From NCBI RefSeq assembly GCF_014207425.1, contig NZ_JACHFF010000001.1, positions 124,001 through 188,000 on the forward strand: a stretch of DNA of 64,000 nt, given 5' to 3'. The notes beneath the pieces are model-generated. The model was not told the origin of the DNA and did not search any database. It saw only the letters and a list, made by a program, of their open reading frames with translations. Shown one piece after another: positions 26,793-34,930 of this stretch. This stretch comes from Jeotgalicoccus coquinae (GTDB lineage Bacteria; Bacillota; Bacilli; Staphylococcales; Salinicoccaceae). Within the stretch, counting starts at the first letter, position 1. Every line of letters begins with the position of its first letter. The position numbers and the translations under genes are program-made.

Positions 26793-28034
26793 TTGATAGA
26801 AATTAAAAATGTTAATTGGGTTAATCTTGCAGATAAGAAAATTGAAGTGAAAGATGTAAGTGTTCCATCCGAAAATAAGTTGGAAATAGATGGTACTGGT
26901 AAATTTCTGATGCCTGGCCTTGTGGATATGCATACTCATATTTCTGCTGCGAGTGCAAAGCATTATTTATACAGCGGAGTAACTACTGTCAGAAATACAG
27001 GCGGCAATTTTGAGATGCTCAATCTGATTGATGATGTTTCGCCAAAAATATATGCAACTTACCGTTTTATAGACGGAGAGCCTGGTCTATGGGGGCCGAC
27101 GTCCTACGGTAATATTTCTACAAATGATATTAATACTGCATTGGCAGCTGTCGATGAGTTACATAAACAACGTGCAAAGTTCGTTAAAGTTTACGGTAAT
27201 ATTCAGGGAGACGTCCTGAAGGCTGTCGTTAAAAAAAGCAGTGAACTCAATCTGGAGGTAGCTGCTGATTTGCTTCATACAAAAACTATTGATTCTATAA
27301 CAGCTGCAGATTACGGTGTGAAATGGCTGGAGCATGCATCCAGTATCGTTCACAGTCTTTATCCGGATTATAATACTCAAATTTCTGTAGATGAATTTGA
27401 GCGTATCAGCCAAATAGAAGTGAGTGAACAGAGATTAACAGAGGTGCTGACTCACTTAATTGAAAAAGAAGTTAAGATTGTTCCGACACTATCATTGTAC
27501 AGACATCTGGGAGACGGCCGGATTTTTAACCCTCCAGAGTTGGATCAGTCGCATCAAATGAAGCTGCTGGATGAGGATAAAGTATTTACTGTAAATGATC
27601 AATTCAATGCAATCGACGCTCAATTGAATGATGATTTTAGAAGATGTCAGAAATGGGAGTATGAGCAGGTAAAAGCTATTACTGAAAAATATCTTGAATT
27701 AGACGGTGAAGTTTATATTGGGACAGATGCACCTGCCGGCACGTGGGTCTATCCTGGATTAAGTATGGTAGAAGAATTAAATGAGTTTAAAAATTTTAAT
27801 CTGGATGCATATGAAATTTTGAAAAAGGCAACAATAGAAGCTAAAGAAGTTGTTGGCGAAGACTCTGGGTATTTACTGATTAACAATAATCCAGTCGAAG
27901 ATTTTAGTAATATCTTAGAAATAGATACTGTATTTGTTAACGGCAAATCATTTAGACATACTGATATTGAAAAATATATTGTTGATGCAGATGAGATGAT
28001 GAAAGAATTTGAACAAATAGAAGATAAATACTGA
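26793..28034 (+). CDS. Amidohydrolase family protein
   Basis: Metal-dependent hydrolase of 413 residues with the imidazolonepropionase-like layout: an N-terminal beta domain, LMPGLVDMHTHISA with the H-x-H pair, a TIM barrel with KFVKVYGN (metal-bridging Lys candidate), AADLLHTKT and EHASSIVHSL histidines, and the late YIGTDAPAG with its catalytic Asp. The C-terminal strand NILEIDTVFVNGKSF closes the composite domain. The substrate is not predictable; relatives act on cyclic amides and dipeptides. The start is TTG at 26793 behind GGGGAG. Confidence 0.85.
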   Translation: MIEIKNVNWVNLADKKIEVKDVSVPSENKLEIDGTGKFLMPGLVDMHTHISAASAKHYLYSGVTTVRNTGGNFEMLNLIDDVSPKIYATYRFIDGEPGLWGPTSYGNISTNDINTALAAVDELHKQRAKFVKVYGNIQGDVLKAVVKKSSELNLEVAADLLHTKTIDSITAADYGVKWLEHASSIVHSLYPDYNTQISVDEFERISQIEVSEQRLTEVLTHLIEKEVKIVPTLSLYRHLGDGRIFNPPELDQSHQMKLLDEDKVFTVNDQFNAIDAQLNDDFRRCQKWEYEQVKAITEKYLELDGEVYIGTDAPAGTWVYPGLSMVEELNEFKNFNLDAYEILKKATIEAKEVVGEDSGYLLINNNPVEDFSNILEIDTVFVNGKSFRHTDIEKYIVDADEMMKEFEQIEDKY

Positions 28035-28111
28035 AAGCGGGGATTATGATGGGGATTAGAAACTTAAAGTAGAATCGTTTAGCCGCATATTAAATTCTAG
28101 GAGATAAGAAA

Positions 28112-28696
28112 ATGGAAAGTAATTGGGCAAACGATTTTTATAAAATGCAGTATAAGTTTATAGGTAATTATCCTGAGGGATATCATACAAAAGCAGCAAA
28201 TGAAATATTGGAACAGGCTGGTAAACCGGTAGGCGCAATGCTTGAACTTGGCGCGTGGGATGGAAGTTTAGCACGTGCACTTTCAAATCAAGTAGGTCAA
28301 ATTACTACCGTAGAGTTAATAAAAGAAATGGTCGAAAAAGCAAAATCTCTTAATCCGGATAATATTGAAACAGTTCATGGCAGCTTTTATAATGAAGAAA
28401 TTTTTGGACCGGTACTATGTGTGCTGCCTTTTGACGATGTTGATGAAGTCATAGAGCGCGGAAACTTAACAGAGTACGGTCTGTCTTCGGGTGTTCATAC
28501 TAAAGATATTAATAAGGCACATAAAATAATCAATGCAATCGATGCAGGCACAGTCTGGGTCAACGGTTATATGAACAGCGATTCAAATGTGCCGCTCGGT
28601 GGCTTTAAGCAAAGCGGTGTCGGTGCCGAAATGGGCTTCCCGGGCATTGATATTTATACGAAATCGAAGAGCGTTGTCATAGATTTGGATGACTAG
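28112..28696 (+). pseudogene. In-frame chimera: methyltransferase N-terminus joined to aldehyde dehydrogenase C-terminus
   Basis: Residues 1 to about 93 read as the start of a SAM-dependent methyltransferase (AMLELGAWDGSLARALSNQV with the motif I, then TVELIKEMVEKAKSL). From residue 94 the sequence is the C-terminal fifth of an aldehyde dehydrogenase: EEIFGPVLCVLPFDD, then GTVWVNGYMNSDSNVPLGGF and KQSGVGAEMGFPGID. The catalytic Cys and NAD domain of the dehydrogenase and the rest of the methyltransferase are missing. The frame is intact across the joint (about 28388-28406), and GGAG precedes the ATG, so a protein of 194 residues may be made. The simplest origin is a deletion between two former genes. 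Confidence 0.8.
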
Positions 28697-28702
28697 GTAT
28701 AG

Positions 28703-28738
28703 AAACAGCCAGAGATTAATCTCTGGCTGTTTTTTTAT
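28703..28738. terminator. Bidirectional terminator
   Basis: AAACAGCCAGAGAT and ATCTCTGGCTGTTT form a perfect 14-bp stem with a two-base loop and T-tracts on both strands; it serves the chimera and the convergent Nudix gene. Confidence 0.9.
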
Positions 28739-29181
28739 TTAAGATGCACATTCCAGGACTCATCATAATAGAATTCTGAAAGAATATCTGAATCCATCAC
28801 TCTAAACATTTCATCAAAATCATTGGCCAGAGTATATGTTCCAAGTTCATCTTTATCAATCCAGAACACCTCACCTTCATCTGATGAAAGGAGTGTGCCT
28901 GAATACTGATTCGTTTTATACATCAGTACAATATATCTTTCATCATCTTCAGTCTGGAACTGTTTTGTTCCGCATATTTGCGGACTTTTAACTATCAGTC
29001 CAGTTTCTTCAAACACTTCGCGGATAACTGAATCCACGAAAGACTCATTCTTTTCAACTTTTCCGCCTGGGAAAGTCACACCTGGCCAACTACTGCTGAC
29101 ACGGTCCTGTATTAATATTTGACCCTTATCGTTTTCTATCATACACATGTTGGTAATTATCGTTTTTTCTGCTTTGGACAT
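28735..29181 (-). CDS. Nudix hydrolase (MutT/YtkD-like)
   Basis: Pyrophosphohydrolase of 148 residues. The Nudix box is complete: GGKVEKNESFVDSVIREVFE followed by ETGL, matching G-x5-E-x7-R-E-x-x-E-E-x-G. Family members cleave nucleoside diphosphates linked to another group, often 8-oxo-dGTP or other damaged nucleotides. The ATG at 29181 follows GGAGG with six bases of spacing; an in-frame TTG further up overlaps that site. It is a single-gene unit, divergent from the P-type ATPase gene. Confidence 0.9.
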   Translation of the reverse strand: MSKAEKTIITNMCMIENDKGQILIQDRVSSSWPGVTFPGGKVEKNESFVDSVIREVFEETGLIVKSPQICGTKQFQTEDDERYIVLMYKTNQYSGTLLSSDEGEVFWIDKDELGTYTLANDFDEMFRVMDSDILSEFYYDESWNVHLK

Positions 29182-29306
29182 GATGACCTCCAATATTTTA
29201 AATACGTTTGCTTACATATTTAATTATATCTCTCTAAACCGCTTTGTAAACGCTTACTGGATGTAGTACTCTTAATTAAAATAGTATTTGGGAAGTGACA
29301 TATCAC

Positions 29307-31151
29307 GTGGTAAATTATCTGATTAAAAATCGTGCAGGACAGTTTCTGATGATAGGAGTTATTTTTATCATTGCCGGTTTTGTTCTGCTGCCGTTAAATG
29401 AGTTTGGCAGCAGTATTGCATTCTACTTTGCGATTTTTTTCCTCGGTTTCTTTGCAGCGAAAACTGCAGTGACAGAAACGATGCGATTAAGGTCACCGAA
29501 TGTCGATTTACTCATGATTCTGGCAGCTATCGGTGCAGTTCTTATCGGTTTCGAGTCCGAGGGGGCTTTGCTTCTGTTTATTTTTGCCAGTGCTGAAGTG
29601 CTGGAGGATTATGCAACCAGTAAATCCACAAAAGCAATTTCTGAATTAATGTCACAGGTACCGTCTTCTGCGAATGTACTGCAGGATAACGGTGAAGTCA
29701 TTGAAGTACCGACAGAATCACTCGTTGAAGGGAACATTGCTGTTGTAGCGAAAGGTGAGCAGATTCCCATCGACGGTTATGCCGACAGGGAAATATTCGT
29801 GAATGAATCCGCTTTAACAGGAGAGTCTGTCCCCGTGACTAGAGCAGCTGGTAAAGAGGTATTTGCGGGGACCATTAACGAAGGTAATTCATTTCACCTG
29901 GAGGTTAGCAAAGCGAGCGGAGATACCGTCTTTTCAAATATTATCAGAATGGTGGAAGAGGCACAGAGCCGGCCTTCCAAAGTATCAAAATTTATTGACC
30001 GCATTGAATCTAAATACGTTATGGGCGTACTCATTGGTGTCCCGATTTTTATCTTTATCCTCTATGTGATTAATGGTTTTTCATTTGAGGAAGCTTTCTA
30101 CAGAGGCATGGTTATGCTGACTGTAGCGAGTCCGTGCGCCCTGGTCGCTTCAGCGACACCGGCCACTTTAAGTGCCATCAGCAACGGTGCAAGAAACGGT
30201 GTGCTGTTTAAGGGCGGAGCAGCTATGGAGGCGCTGAGTACCATGGATATTCTCTACAGCGATAAAACAGGCACTCTGACACACGGTGACTTCCAAGTCG
30301 TGGACTATGCTGCGGATGAAGAGATTATTAAAGAAGTTGTGTATATGGAACAGCAGTCGAGTCATCCAATTGCAGAAGCTGTTGTTAAGCGTTTTAAAGC
30401 AGTGAGTCTAGAAAGTGTTGATCAGACAGAAGACATTGAAGAGGTCGTCGGTTCCGGGATGAGGAAAGGAAATGTTGAAGTTGGAAAACCTGCTGCCTTT
30501 GCTGATTTTGAAGACCCCATGGGCTATATGGAAAGCGCCATTGACGGTAATACGAATATATTTGTCGGTAAAGACGGTCAGGTTGCGGGATACTTTTCTC
30601 TCGCTGACCGCGTACGGGAAGAGGCGGTGCATGCGGTCTCAGGATTTAAAAAGGAAGGTATTGTTGTATCACTTCTGACCGGAGATAACGAGAAAGTTGC
30701 CAAAAAAGTTTCAGATGAAGTCGGAATTTCTGAATACGCTGCATCATGTATGCCGGAAGATAAAATAAGATATGTGAATGGACAACAGGACAAAGGCAAA
30801 GTCGTCGGCATGATTGGTGACGGCATTAACGATGCACCGGCCCTCGCCAATGCAGATATCGGTATTGCCATGGGCAGCGGTTCATCAGTCGCCATGGAAT
30901 CATCAGATGTAGTGATTGTGAAAAATAATCTGCAGAAACTGTTCTACAGTTTTAAGCTGAGTCAGAAGCTGAATCGCATTATTATCGGGAATGTAATTTT
31001 CTCAATCAGTGTTATTCTGACCCTGGTTACTTTAAATATATTCGGCCTTTTAAATCTGCCGATGGCAGTCCTCTTCCATGAAGGCTCCACGATACTGGTT
31101 ATACTGAACGGTCTGCGGTTATTGAGACAGGGACGGGAAGGGCTAATGTAA
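29307..31151 (+). CDS. P1B-4-type heavy-metal ATPase (PfeT/ZosA-like)
   Basis: Metal efflux or transport ATPase of about 614 residues without N-terminal metal-binding domains. The transmembrane metal site is S275-P-C277 (VASPCALVAS), and HEGST at 591-595 lies in a late span; SPC plus HEG[GS]T marks the P1B-4 subgroup that moves Fe(II) or Co(II), including PfeT of Bacillus. Phosphorylation D319 is in SDKTGTLTHG, the actuator loop is ALTGESVP, and the nucleotide domain has SSHPIAEAV and MIGDGINDAPALA. GTG 29307 is preferred over GTG 29295 because GGAAGTGA is then well placed. No clear PerR or Fur box was found upstream. Confidence 0.9.
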   Translation: MVNYLIKNRAGQFLMIGVIFIIAGFVLLPLNEFGSSIAFYFAIFFLGFFAAKTAVTETMRLRSPNVDLLMILAAIGAVLIGFESEGALLLFIFASAEVLEDYATSKSTKAISELMSQVPSSANVLQDNGEVIEVPTESLVEGNIAVVAKGEQIPIDGYADREIFVNESALTGESVPVTRAAGKEVFAGTINEGNSFHLEVSKASGDTVFSNIIRMVEEAQSRPSKVSKFIDRIESKYVMGVLIGVPIFIFILYVINGFSFEEAFYRGMVMLTVASPCALVASATPATLSAISNGARNGVLFKGGAAMEALSTMDILYSDKTGTLTHGDFQVVDYAADEEIIKEVVYMEQQSSHPIAEAVVKRFKAVSLESVDQTEDIEEVVGSGMRKGNVEVGKPAAFADFEDPMGYMESAIDGNTNIFVGKDGQVAGYFSLADRVREEAVHAVSGFKKEGIVVSLLTGDNEKVAKKVSDEVGISEYAASCMPEDKIRYVNGQQDKGKVVGMIGDGINDAPALANADIGIAMGSGSSVAMESSDVVIVKNNLQKLFYSFKLSQKLNRIIIGNVIFSISVILTLVTLNIFGLLNLPMAVLFHEGSTILVILNGLRLLRQGREGLM

Positions 31152-31238
31152 TAGAGGTGAATGCTTTTAACTCTAATGAAACTATTACAGTTAGTGAAAG
31201 CCCAGGTGAAAAAAGACATTGAGGGTCACTATGCATGA

Positions 31239-31391
31239 ACATGGAACAATTTAAACATACACTTCGTTGAACCAGATGAAAGTAAAGATATTACTGTGCA
31301 GATGATTGAATTTAAACCGATGTCTAAGATAGAGATACTGAGGTTTTATATAAATGGAAACGAAGCATCGTTAAAAGCGATGCTGGACTAA
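31239..31391 (+). pseudogene. 3' remnant of an unknown gene
   Basis: Fifty open codons after a TGA encode NLNIHFVEPDESKDITVQ, then MIEFKPMSKIEILRFYINGN and EASLKAMLD. The composition is that of a real alpha/beta protein end, but there is no start and upstream frames are closed. The surrounding stretch 31152-31603 holds no other feature I can support except short frames without a consistent ribosome site. Confidence 0.35.
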
Positions 31392-31603
31392 ATGATCTCT
31401 AATAGGAACGCACGAGCACAGAACATTATAGTAAAACCTATTACAAAAATAAATACATTCTTCCACGGCGGTCTTTTATTATCGCGATTGATAAGAATAT
31501 CCTTATGACACTTGTATTATTAAAATTACCATATATAAAATATGATAAGATAAGTATAAATACATAAATAGAGAAGAGTGTAATAACGAAGGGGATAAAG
31601 ACT

Positions 31604-31801
31604 ATGAATAATGGGTCGGTTATTATTTTATATGTTCTGCTCACACTCAACGCCTTACGTTACGGAACTTACATCCTGGAAGGTCACTCAAGCTCATATT
31701 ACATTACAATGCTCAGTCTGAACTTACTGGTAATAATCTTTACGATTACTTACAGAGCGGTTAAAGCGAAGAAATCATCAGAAGCGGATATTACAGAATA
31801 A
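31604..31801 (+). CDS. Small two-TM membrane protein
   Basis: Sixty-five residues with two hydrophobic spans (VIILYVLLTLNALRYGTYIL and YITMLSLNLLVIIFTITY) and a charged cytoplasmic tail (RAVKAKKSSEADITE). GAAGGGGATAAAG precedes the ATG, and the same ribosome-site style occurs in the next gene 20 bases downstream, so both are probably on one transcript. The family is not recognised. Confidence 0.65.
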   Translation: MNNGSVIILYVLLTLNALRYGTYILEGHSSSYYITMLSLNLLVIIFTITYRAVKAKKSSEADITE

Positions 31802-31821
31802 TGCTTTAAAGGGGATAAAGC

Positions 31822-32274
31822 ATGGAAACAAGACTACTGAAAAAGAATGAACAAGCGCCGCTGGAATTACTGCTGACAGCTGACCCATCCGCAACACTTA
31901 TTAAAGGTTATTTGGACAGAGGTCACTGTTATATAGCGGAAATCGATAATCAGACAGCAGGTGTCTATGTATTGGTGGAAAATAATTCTGACACCGCTGA
32001 ACTGATTAATATCGCAGCTAATGAAAAACATCAGGGCAAAGGCATAGGGAAAGCTCTGGTTAAAGATGCGATTCAAAAAGCAAAAGATATGGGTTATAAA
32101 ACTATTGAAGTCGGTACCGGCAATTCAAGCATCAGTCAGCTGGCGCTTTATCAGAAATGCGGTTTTAGAATTACAGCTGTCGACAAGGATTTCTTTATAA
32201 AAAACTATGAGGAAGAGATTTTTGAGAACGGAATTCAGTGTATGGATATGATTAAGCTTGCTCAGGAATTATGA
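31822..32274 (+). CDS. GNAT-family N-acetyltransferase
   Basis: Acetyltransferase of 150 residues. The acetyl-CoA loop is AANEKHQGKGIGKALV, preceded by the strand AELINIA, and followed by GYKTIEVGTGNSSISQLALY and QKCGFRI, the usual C-terminal motif. A final segment (EEEIFENGIQCMDMIKLAQEL) completes the fold. The target is unknown. It sits in a run of small, mostly membrane-associated genes transcribed together and is preceded by AAAGGGGAT. Confidence 0.88.
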   Translation: METRLLKKNEQAPLELLLTADPSATLIKGYLDRGHCYIAEIDNQTAGVYVLVENNSDTAELINIAANEKHQGKGIGKALVKDAIQKAKDMGYKTIEVGTGNSSISQLALYQKCGFRITAVDKDFFIKNYEEEIFENGIQCMDMIKLAQEL

Positions 32275-32307
32275 AGACGCAGTTTTTTTGCTGGAAGGGG
32301 ATTAAGC

Positions 32308-32724
32308 ATGGAAATTACTGTGAAAAGAAGAACGTGGTTTCTCGGCTGGCTGATGCCAATCAGTATAAAATTTAACCGTAAAACAATCGGTTCTGTCGGC
32401 GGTTTTCATACAAAAACTATGGAGATACCTGAAGAATCAGGAACCCTAACATATAATCAGCCACTGGATAAGACCGATCGGATAGGGGTCAAAGACGGTG
32501 ATGTTGTTCTTATTAAAGAAACAATGTTAAGTAAAATCGTGAATATATTCGTTTTAATCGCTACAATCTTCACTATTTCCTACAACGTAAATACGCTGAG
32601 GACTGGCTATTTTTATCAATCAGAGATGCTAGGCACGATAGGGATGTTTTACTTAATCATATTTGTGACATTTATAGTATTTTCATTCTTCTTCAATTCT
32701 TATAAGTTTGTTAAAGAAGATTAA
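32308..32724 (+). CDS. Membrane protein with N-terminal soluble beta domain
   Basis: Protein of 138 residues. Residues 1 to about 68 look like a small cytoplasmic beta-rich domain (MEITVKRRTWFLGWLMPISI, later DRIGVKDGDVVLIKE), followed by two hydrophobic spans (IVNIFVLIATIFTISYNV and MFYLIIFVTFIVFSFFF). I do not recognise the family. GAAGGGGAT precedes the ATG, and the gene is part of the small-protein run from 31604 to 33472. Confidence 0.65.
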   Translation: MEITVKRRTWFLGWLMPISIKFNRKTIGSVGGFHTKTMEIPEESGTLTYNQPLDKTDRIGVKDGDVVLIKETMLSKIVNIFVLIATIFTISYNVNTLRTGYFYQSEMLGTIGMFYLIIFVTFIVFSFFFNSYKFVKED

Positions 32725-32747
32725 ACACCAAGGGAGTTCATTACATA

Positions 32748-33059
32748 ATGGGGATTTTAATTGCAGCCTTTATATTTTACTTCGTAATTAAGCATGCAGT
32801 CAGACATGCTATTATCGAAGCAAAAGTTAAAGAAAATGAATTAAGTTTACAGGTCAGAATTAATGACTTAATAGATAGAATAACACTTACAGGTTATGAC
32901 ATTATCGGCAGTGGAGCAACAAAAGAATATAAAGAAGATGCGAGAGCTATTAACGAAGATTGTATTAGAATATCAATGTCTAATGATTCAGAGGAAGAGA
33001 AGTATACACAGCTTAAAATTAAAGAGAATGAGATGATTCTATTACAAAGTGAGGGGTAA
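32748..33059 (+). CDS. Single-TM protein with charged helical tail
   Basis: Protein of 103 residues. An N-terminal hydrophobic anchor (MGILIAAFIFYFVIKHAV) is followed by a charged, largely helical domain (KVKENELSLQVRINDLIDRI and EEEKYTQLKIKENEMILL). The anchor suggests a cytoplasmic domain tethered to the membrane. The function is unknown. The next gene begins three bases after its stop, so the two are coupled. Confidence 0.6.
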   Translation: MGILIAAFIFYFVIKHAVRHAIIEAKVKENELSLQVRINDLIDRITLTGYDIIGSGATKEYKEDARAINEDCIRISMSNDSEEEKYTQLKIKENEMILLQSEG

Positions 33060-33062
33060 ATT

Positions 33063-33272
33063 ATGAAGAAATTTCATGAAACACTTTACAAGACACCGGA
33101 ATTAATCAAATTATTCATCGTATTTTTTCTATTCTTTTATTTCCTAAGCGACATATTGCCGATGGGGGAAAGTGTTCCTGCAAGCATTGCAGGAGTGATT
33201 TGTGCAGGTCTTGGTGCAGGGCTACTTGCTGCATTATTCCAAAGACCGAAAGATAAGAAGAACGTAGAGTAA
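33063..33272 (+). CDS. Small two-TM membrane protein
   Basis: Sixty-nine residues with two spans (LIKLFIVFFLFFYFLSDILP and SIAGVICAGLGAGLLAALF), the second glycine-rich, and a basic end (QRPKDKKNVE). GAGGGG overlaps the end of the previous gene and serves as ribosome site. No family is recognised. Confidence 0.6.
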   Translation: MKKFHETLYKTPELIKLFIVFFLFFYFLSDILPMGESVPASIAGVICAGLGAGLLAALFQRPKDKKNVE

Positions 33273-33301
33273 AAGAAATATTTAAAAACGGAGGGCTGTT
33301 T

Positions 33302-33472
33302 ATGAATCAATCAAAGGATCCTGAATACATCGACCCTGCGAAATTACGATCTAAGAATAAAAGACAGCTAGCAGGTCCAGTGAGTAAGACTGATACAGCA
33401 TTTGGCATATTTGAGATAGTATTCTTTATACCGCGTTTAATTATGCAGGTAATAAGAGCAATCTTTAACTAA
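33302..33472 (+). CDS. Small protein with C-terminal amphipathic/TM segment
   Basis: Fifty-six residues beginning MNQSKDPEYIDPAKLRSKNK, with a polar N-terminal half and one hydrophobic stretch (FGIFEIVFFIPRLIMQVI). CGGAGGGC lies seven bases before the ATG, and the gene ends at the terminator that closes this run. It is too short for routine gene calls but has a good ribosome site and operon position. The function is unknown. Confidence 0.55.
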   Translation: MNQSKDPEYIDPAKLRSKNKRQLAGPVSKTDTAFGIFEIVFFIPRLIMQVIRAIFN

Positions 33473-33510
33473 AACAGGTGACAGACGAAAGGTCTGCCAC
33501 CTGTTTTATG
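33471..33510. terminator. Bidirectional terminator
   Basis: AAAACAGGTG-CAGAC and GTCTG-CACCTGTTTT form a long stem with one internal mismatch and a GAAA-type loop between convergent genes. Confidence 0.9.
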
Positions 33511-33952
33511 AAATATAAAAGATAAAAAGAATAAATCCGGCAAAACCTGCAATAACAAGAATCAGAATAATATTTTCGAAGCCCGATTTATTAGGTTGGT
33601 TATCAGTATTAGATACTACATTGGGCTCTGCCGGTTTTCTGTTGATAAATTTCAGAACTAATAAAACCACTGCTGCAAATAGTCCAAGAACGTAGGTGAA
33701 TCCAATAAAAGAATAAAACTCGGGTCCTGAATTAAAAATACTTTTATCGTTTGTCAGTGTATATCCCATCGTCGTATAAGCAAGAACAAGCAGGATTATA
33801 AACAGAAGACCTGTCATTACCGCAGTTAAAATAAGTGAAAGAGATTTTCTGTTCTGATGATTTTTCAGCAGTGCAGAAATCGGCATATAGAATATAATCT
33901 TCACTATCGGGTACATGGATAGAATTAAAAGTAACATTAAAAAGGTGGTCAT
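33506..33952 (-). CDS. Four-TM membrane protein
   Basis: Protein of 148 residues with four hydrophobic spans at about 3-22, 38-60, 84-104 and 127-146, separated by short polar loops (KNHQNRKS, NRKPAEPNVVSNTDNQPNKS). No catalytic or transport signature is visible and the family is not recognised. It lies 25 bases downstream of the SDR gene on the same strand and may share its transcript. Confidence 0.6.
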   Translation of the reverse strand: MTTFLMLLLILSMYPIVKIIFYMPISALLKNHQNRKSLSLILTAVMTGLLFIILLVLAYTTMGYTLTNDKSIFNSGPEFYSFIGFTYVLGLFAAVVLLVLKFINRKPAEPNVVSNTDNQPNKSGFENIILILVIAGFAGFILFIFYIS

Positions 33953-33977
33953 AGCATCACGCCTTACTATTTATATT

Positions 33978-34817
33978 TTATAGGTGAGTTAAATTCAGTA
34001 CATCCAGTGTAGCTGATATGAGGTAGTTGCGCGCATCTATATCATTACCATGCTTTTTAAGCGGCAGGATTTCACCGTTATGCATATACTTGCCGTTATA
34101 TCTTTCGGGTGATTCCACAGCTTTGACTGTCGATACACTCCCCTCATCAGGTGAAAGAAAAAATGGATCCAGTGTTTTATAAACCAGATTGCCAAAGCGT
34201 TCATTTTTTGGTGTTTTACCTAAATTAGTCGATACAGCACCTGGATGCACAGCGGTCGTTTTCAAGCCCTCTTCATGGTATGCATCATATAATGCCTGCA
34301 TCAAGTAAAGTGTGCCAAGTTTTGACTGACCGTAGCTCGTAATCGGATTAAATTTCTTTCGTTTAAAATAGGGTGCAGTTAATGGTGAGAACTTATAACC
34401 ATTCGATGATACGACGACAATTTGCTTTACTTCACTGTTAAGTACCAATGGGAGAAGCAGATGAGTCAGATAGAAATGGCCGATATAATTCGTGCCCATC
34501 ATCATTTCAAAACCGTCTTTAGTTTCCTGTCTCGATAAAGACACCACGCCTGCATTTAACACAAGATGATTAATAGAATCATACTTCTCTTTCATTTCAG
34601 CTGCCGCTTTTTCAATTGAAGCAAGTTCGCTTAAATCACAATGAATTAAATCCACATGTACAGCGGAATGAGTTATTATTTCATTTTTTAAGACTTCACC
34701 TTTATTTAAATTCCGGACTAAGAGTACAATCCGGTCAACCTTCTTAGATAATGCTAAAGCCGTTGCTCTACCGATACCTGAAGTCGGGCCTGTAATTGCC
34801 AGTATATTTTCCTTCAT
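33978..34817 (-). CDS. Short-chain dehydrogenase/reductase
   Basis: NAD(P)-dependent oxidoreductase of 279 residues with a Rossmann fold. The nucleotide loop is TGPTSGIGRATAL (T-G-x3-G-x-G), followed by HCDLSELASIE, the structural NAG (VLNAGVVSL), and the catalytic Ser about 137 with Y-x3-K in SYGQSKLGTLYL. The segment AVHPGAVSTNLGK is usual for retinol-dehydrogenase/WW-domain-oxidoreductase-like SDRs. The substrate is not predictable. A separate unit downstream of the MFS gene. Confidence 0.88.
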   Translation of the reverse strand: MKENILAITGPTSGIGRATALALSKKVDRIVLLVRNLNKGEVLKNEIITHSAVHVDLIHCDLSELASIEKAAAEMKEKYDSINHLVLNAGVVSLSRQETKDGFEMMMGTNYIGHFYLTHLLLPLVLNSEVKQIVVVSSNGYKFSPLTAPYFKRKKFNPITSYGQSKLGTLYLMQALYDAYHEEGLKTTAVHPGAVSTNLGKTPKNERFGNLVYKTLDPFFLSPDEGSVSTVKAVESPERYNGKYMHNGEILPLKKHGNDIDARNYLISATLDVLNLTHL

Positions 34818-34896
34818 CTGATCACCCTCTGCTGTTAGTTTTGTTATTTACTTATTACCCTTACAAGCAATATAAACTCAATTATCTTTAAAGAAC

Positions 34897-34930
34897 AAAA
34901 AACCTTCTGACTTAGCTGTCAGAAGGTTCT
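34897..34930 (-). terminator. Terminator of the CynX-like gene
   Basis: GAACCTTCTGACAG and CTAAGTCAGAAGGTT form the stem on the minus strand, followed by TTTTTT. The stop codon of the MFS gene lies inside the hairpin. Confidence 0.85.

Noticed and set aside
29194-29294. PerR or Fur box upstream of the metal ATPase
   Set aside because: No sequence close to TTATAATNATTATAA was found; only AT-rich stretches without dyad symmetry.
31160-31240. Short frame after the P-type ATPase as a second leader peptide
   Set aside because: The GAGGTGA is too close to the ATG, no terminator or alternative pairing follows, and no complete gene lies downstream.
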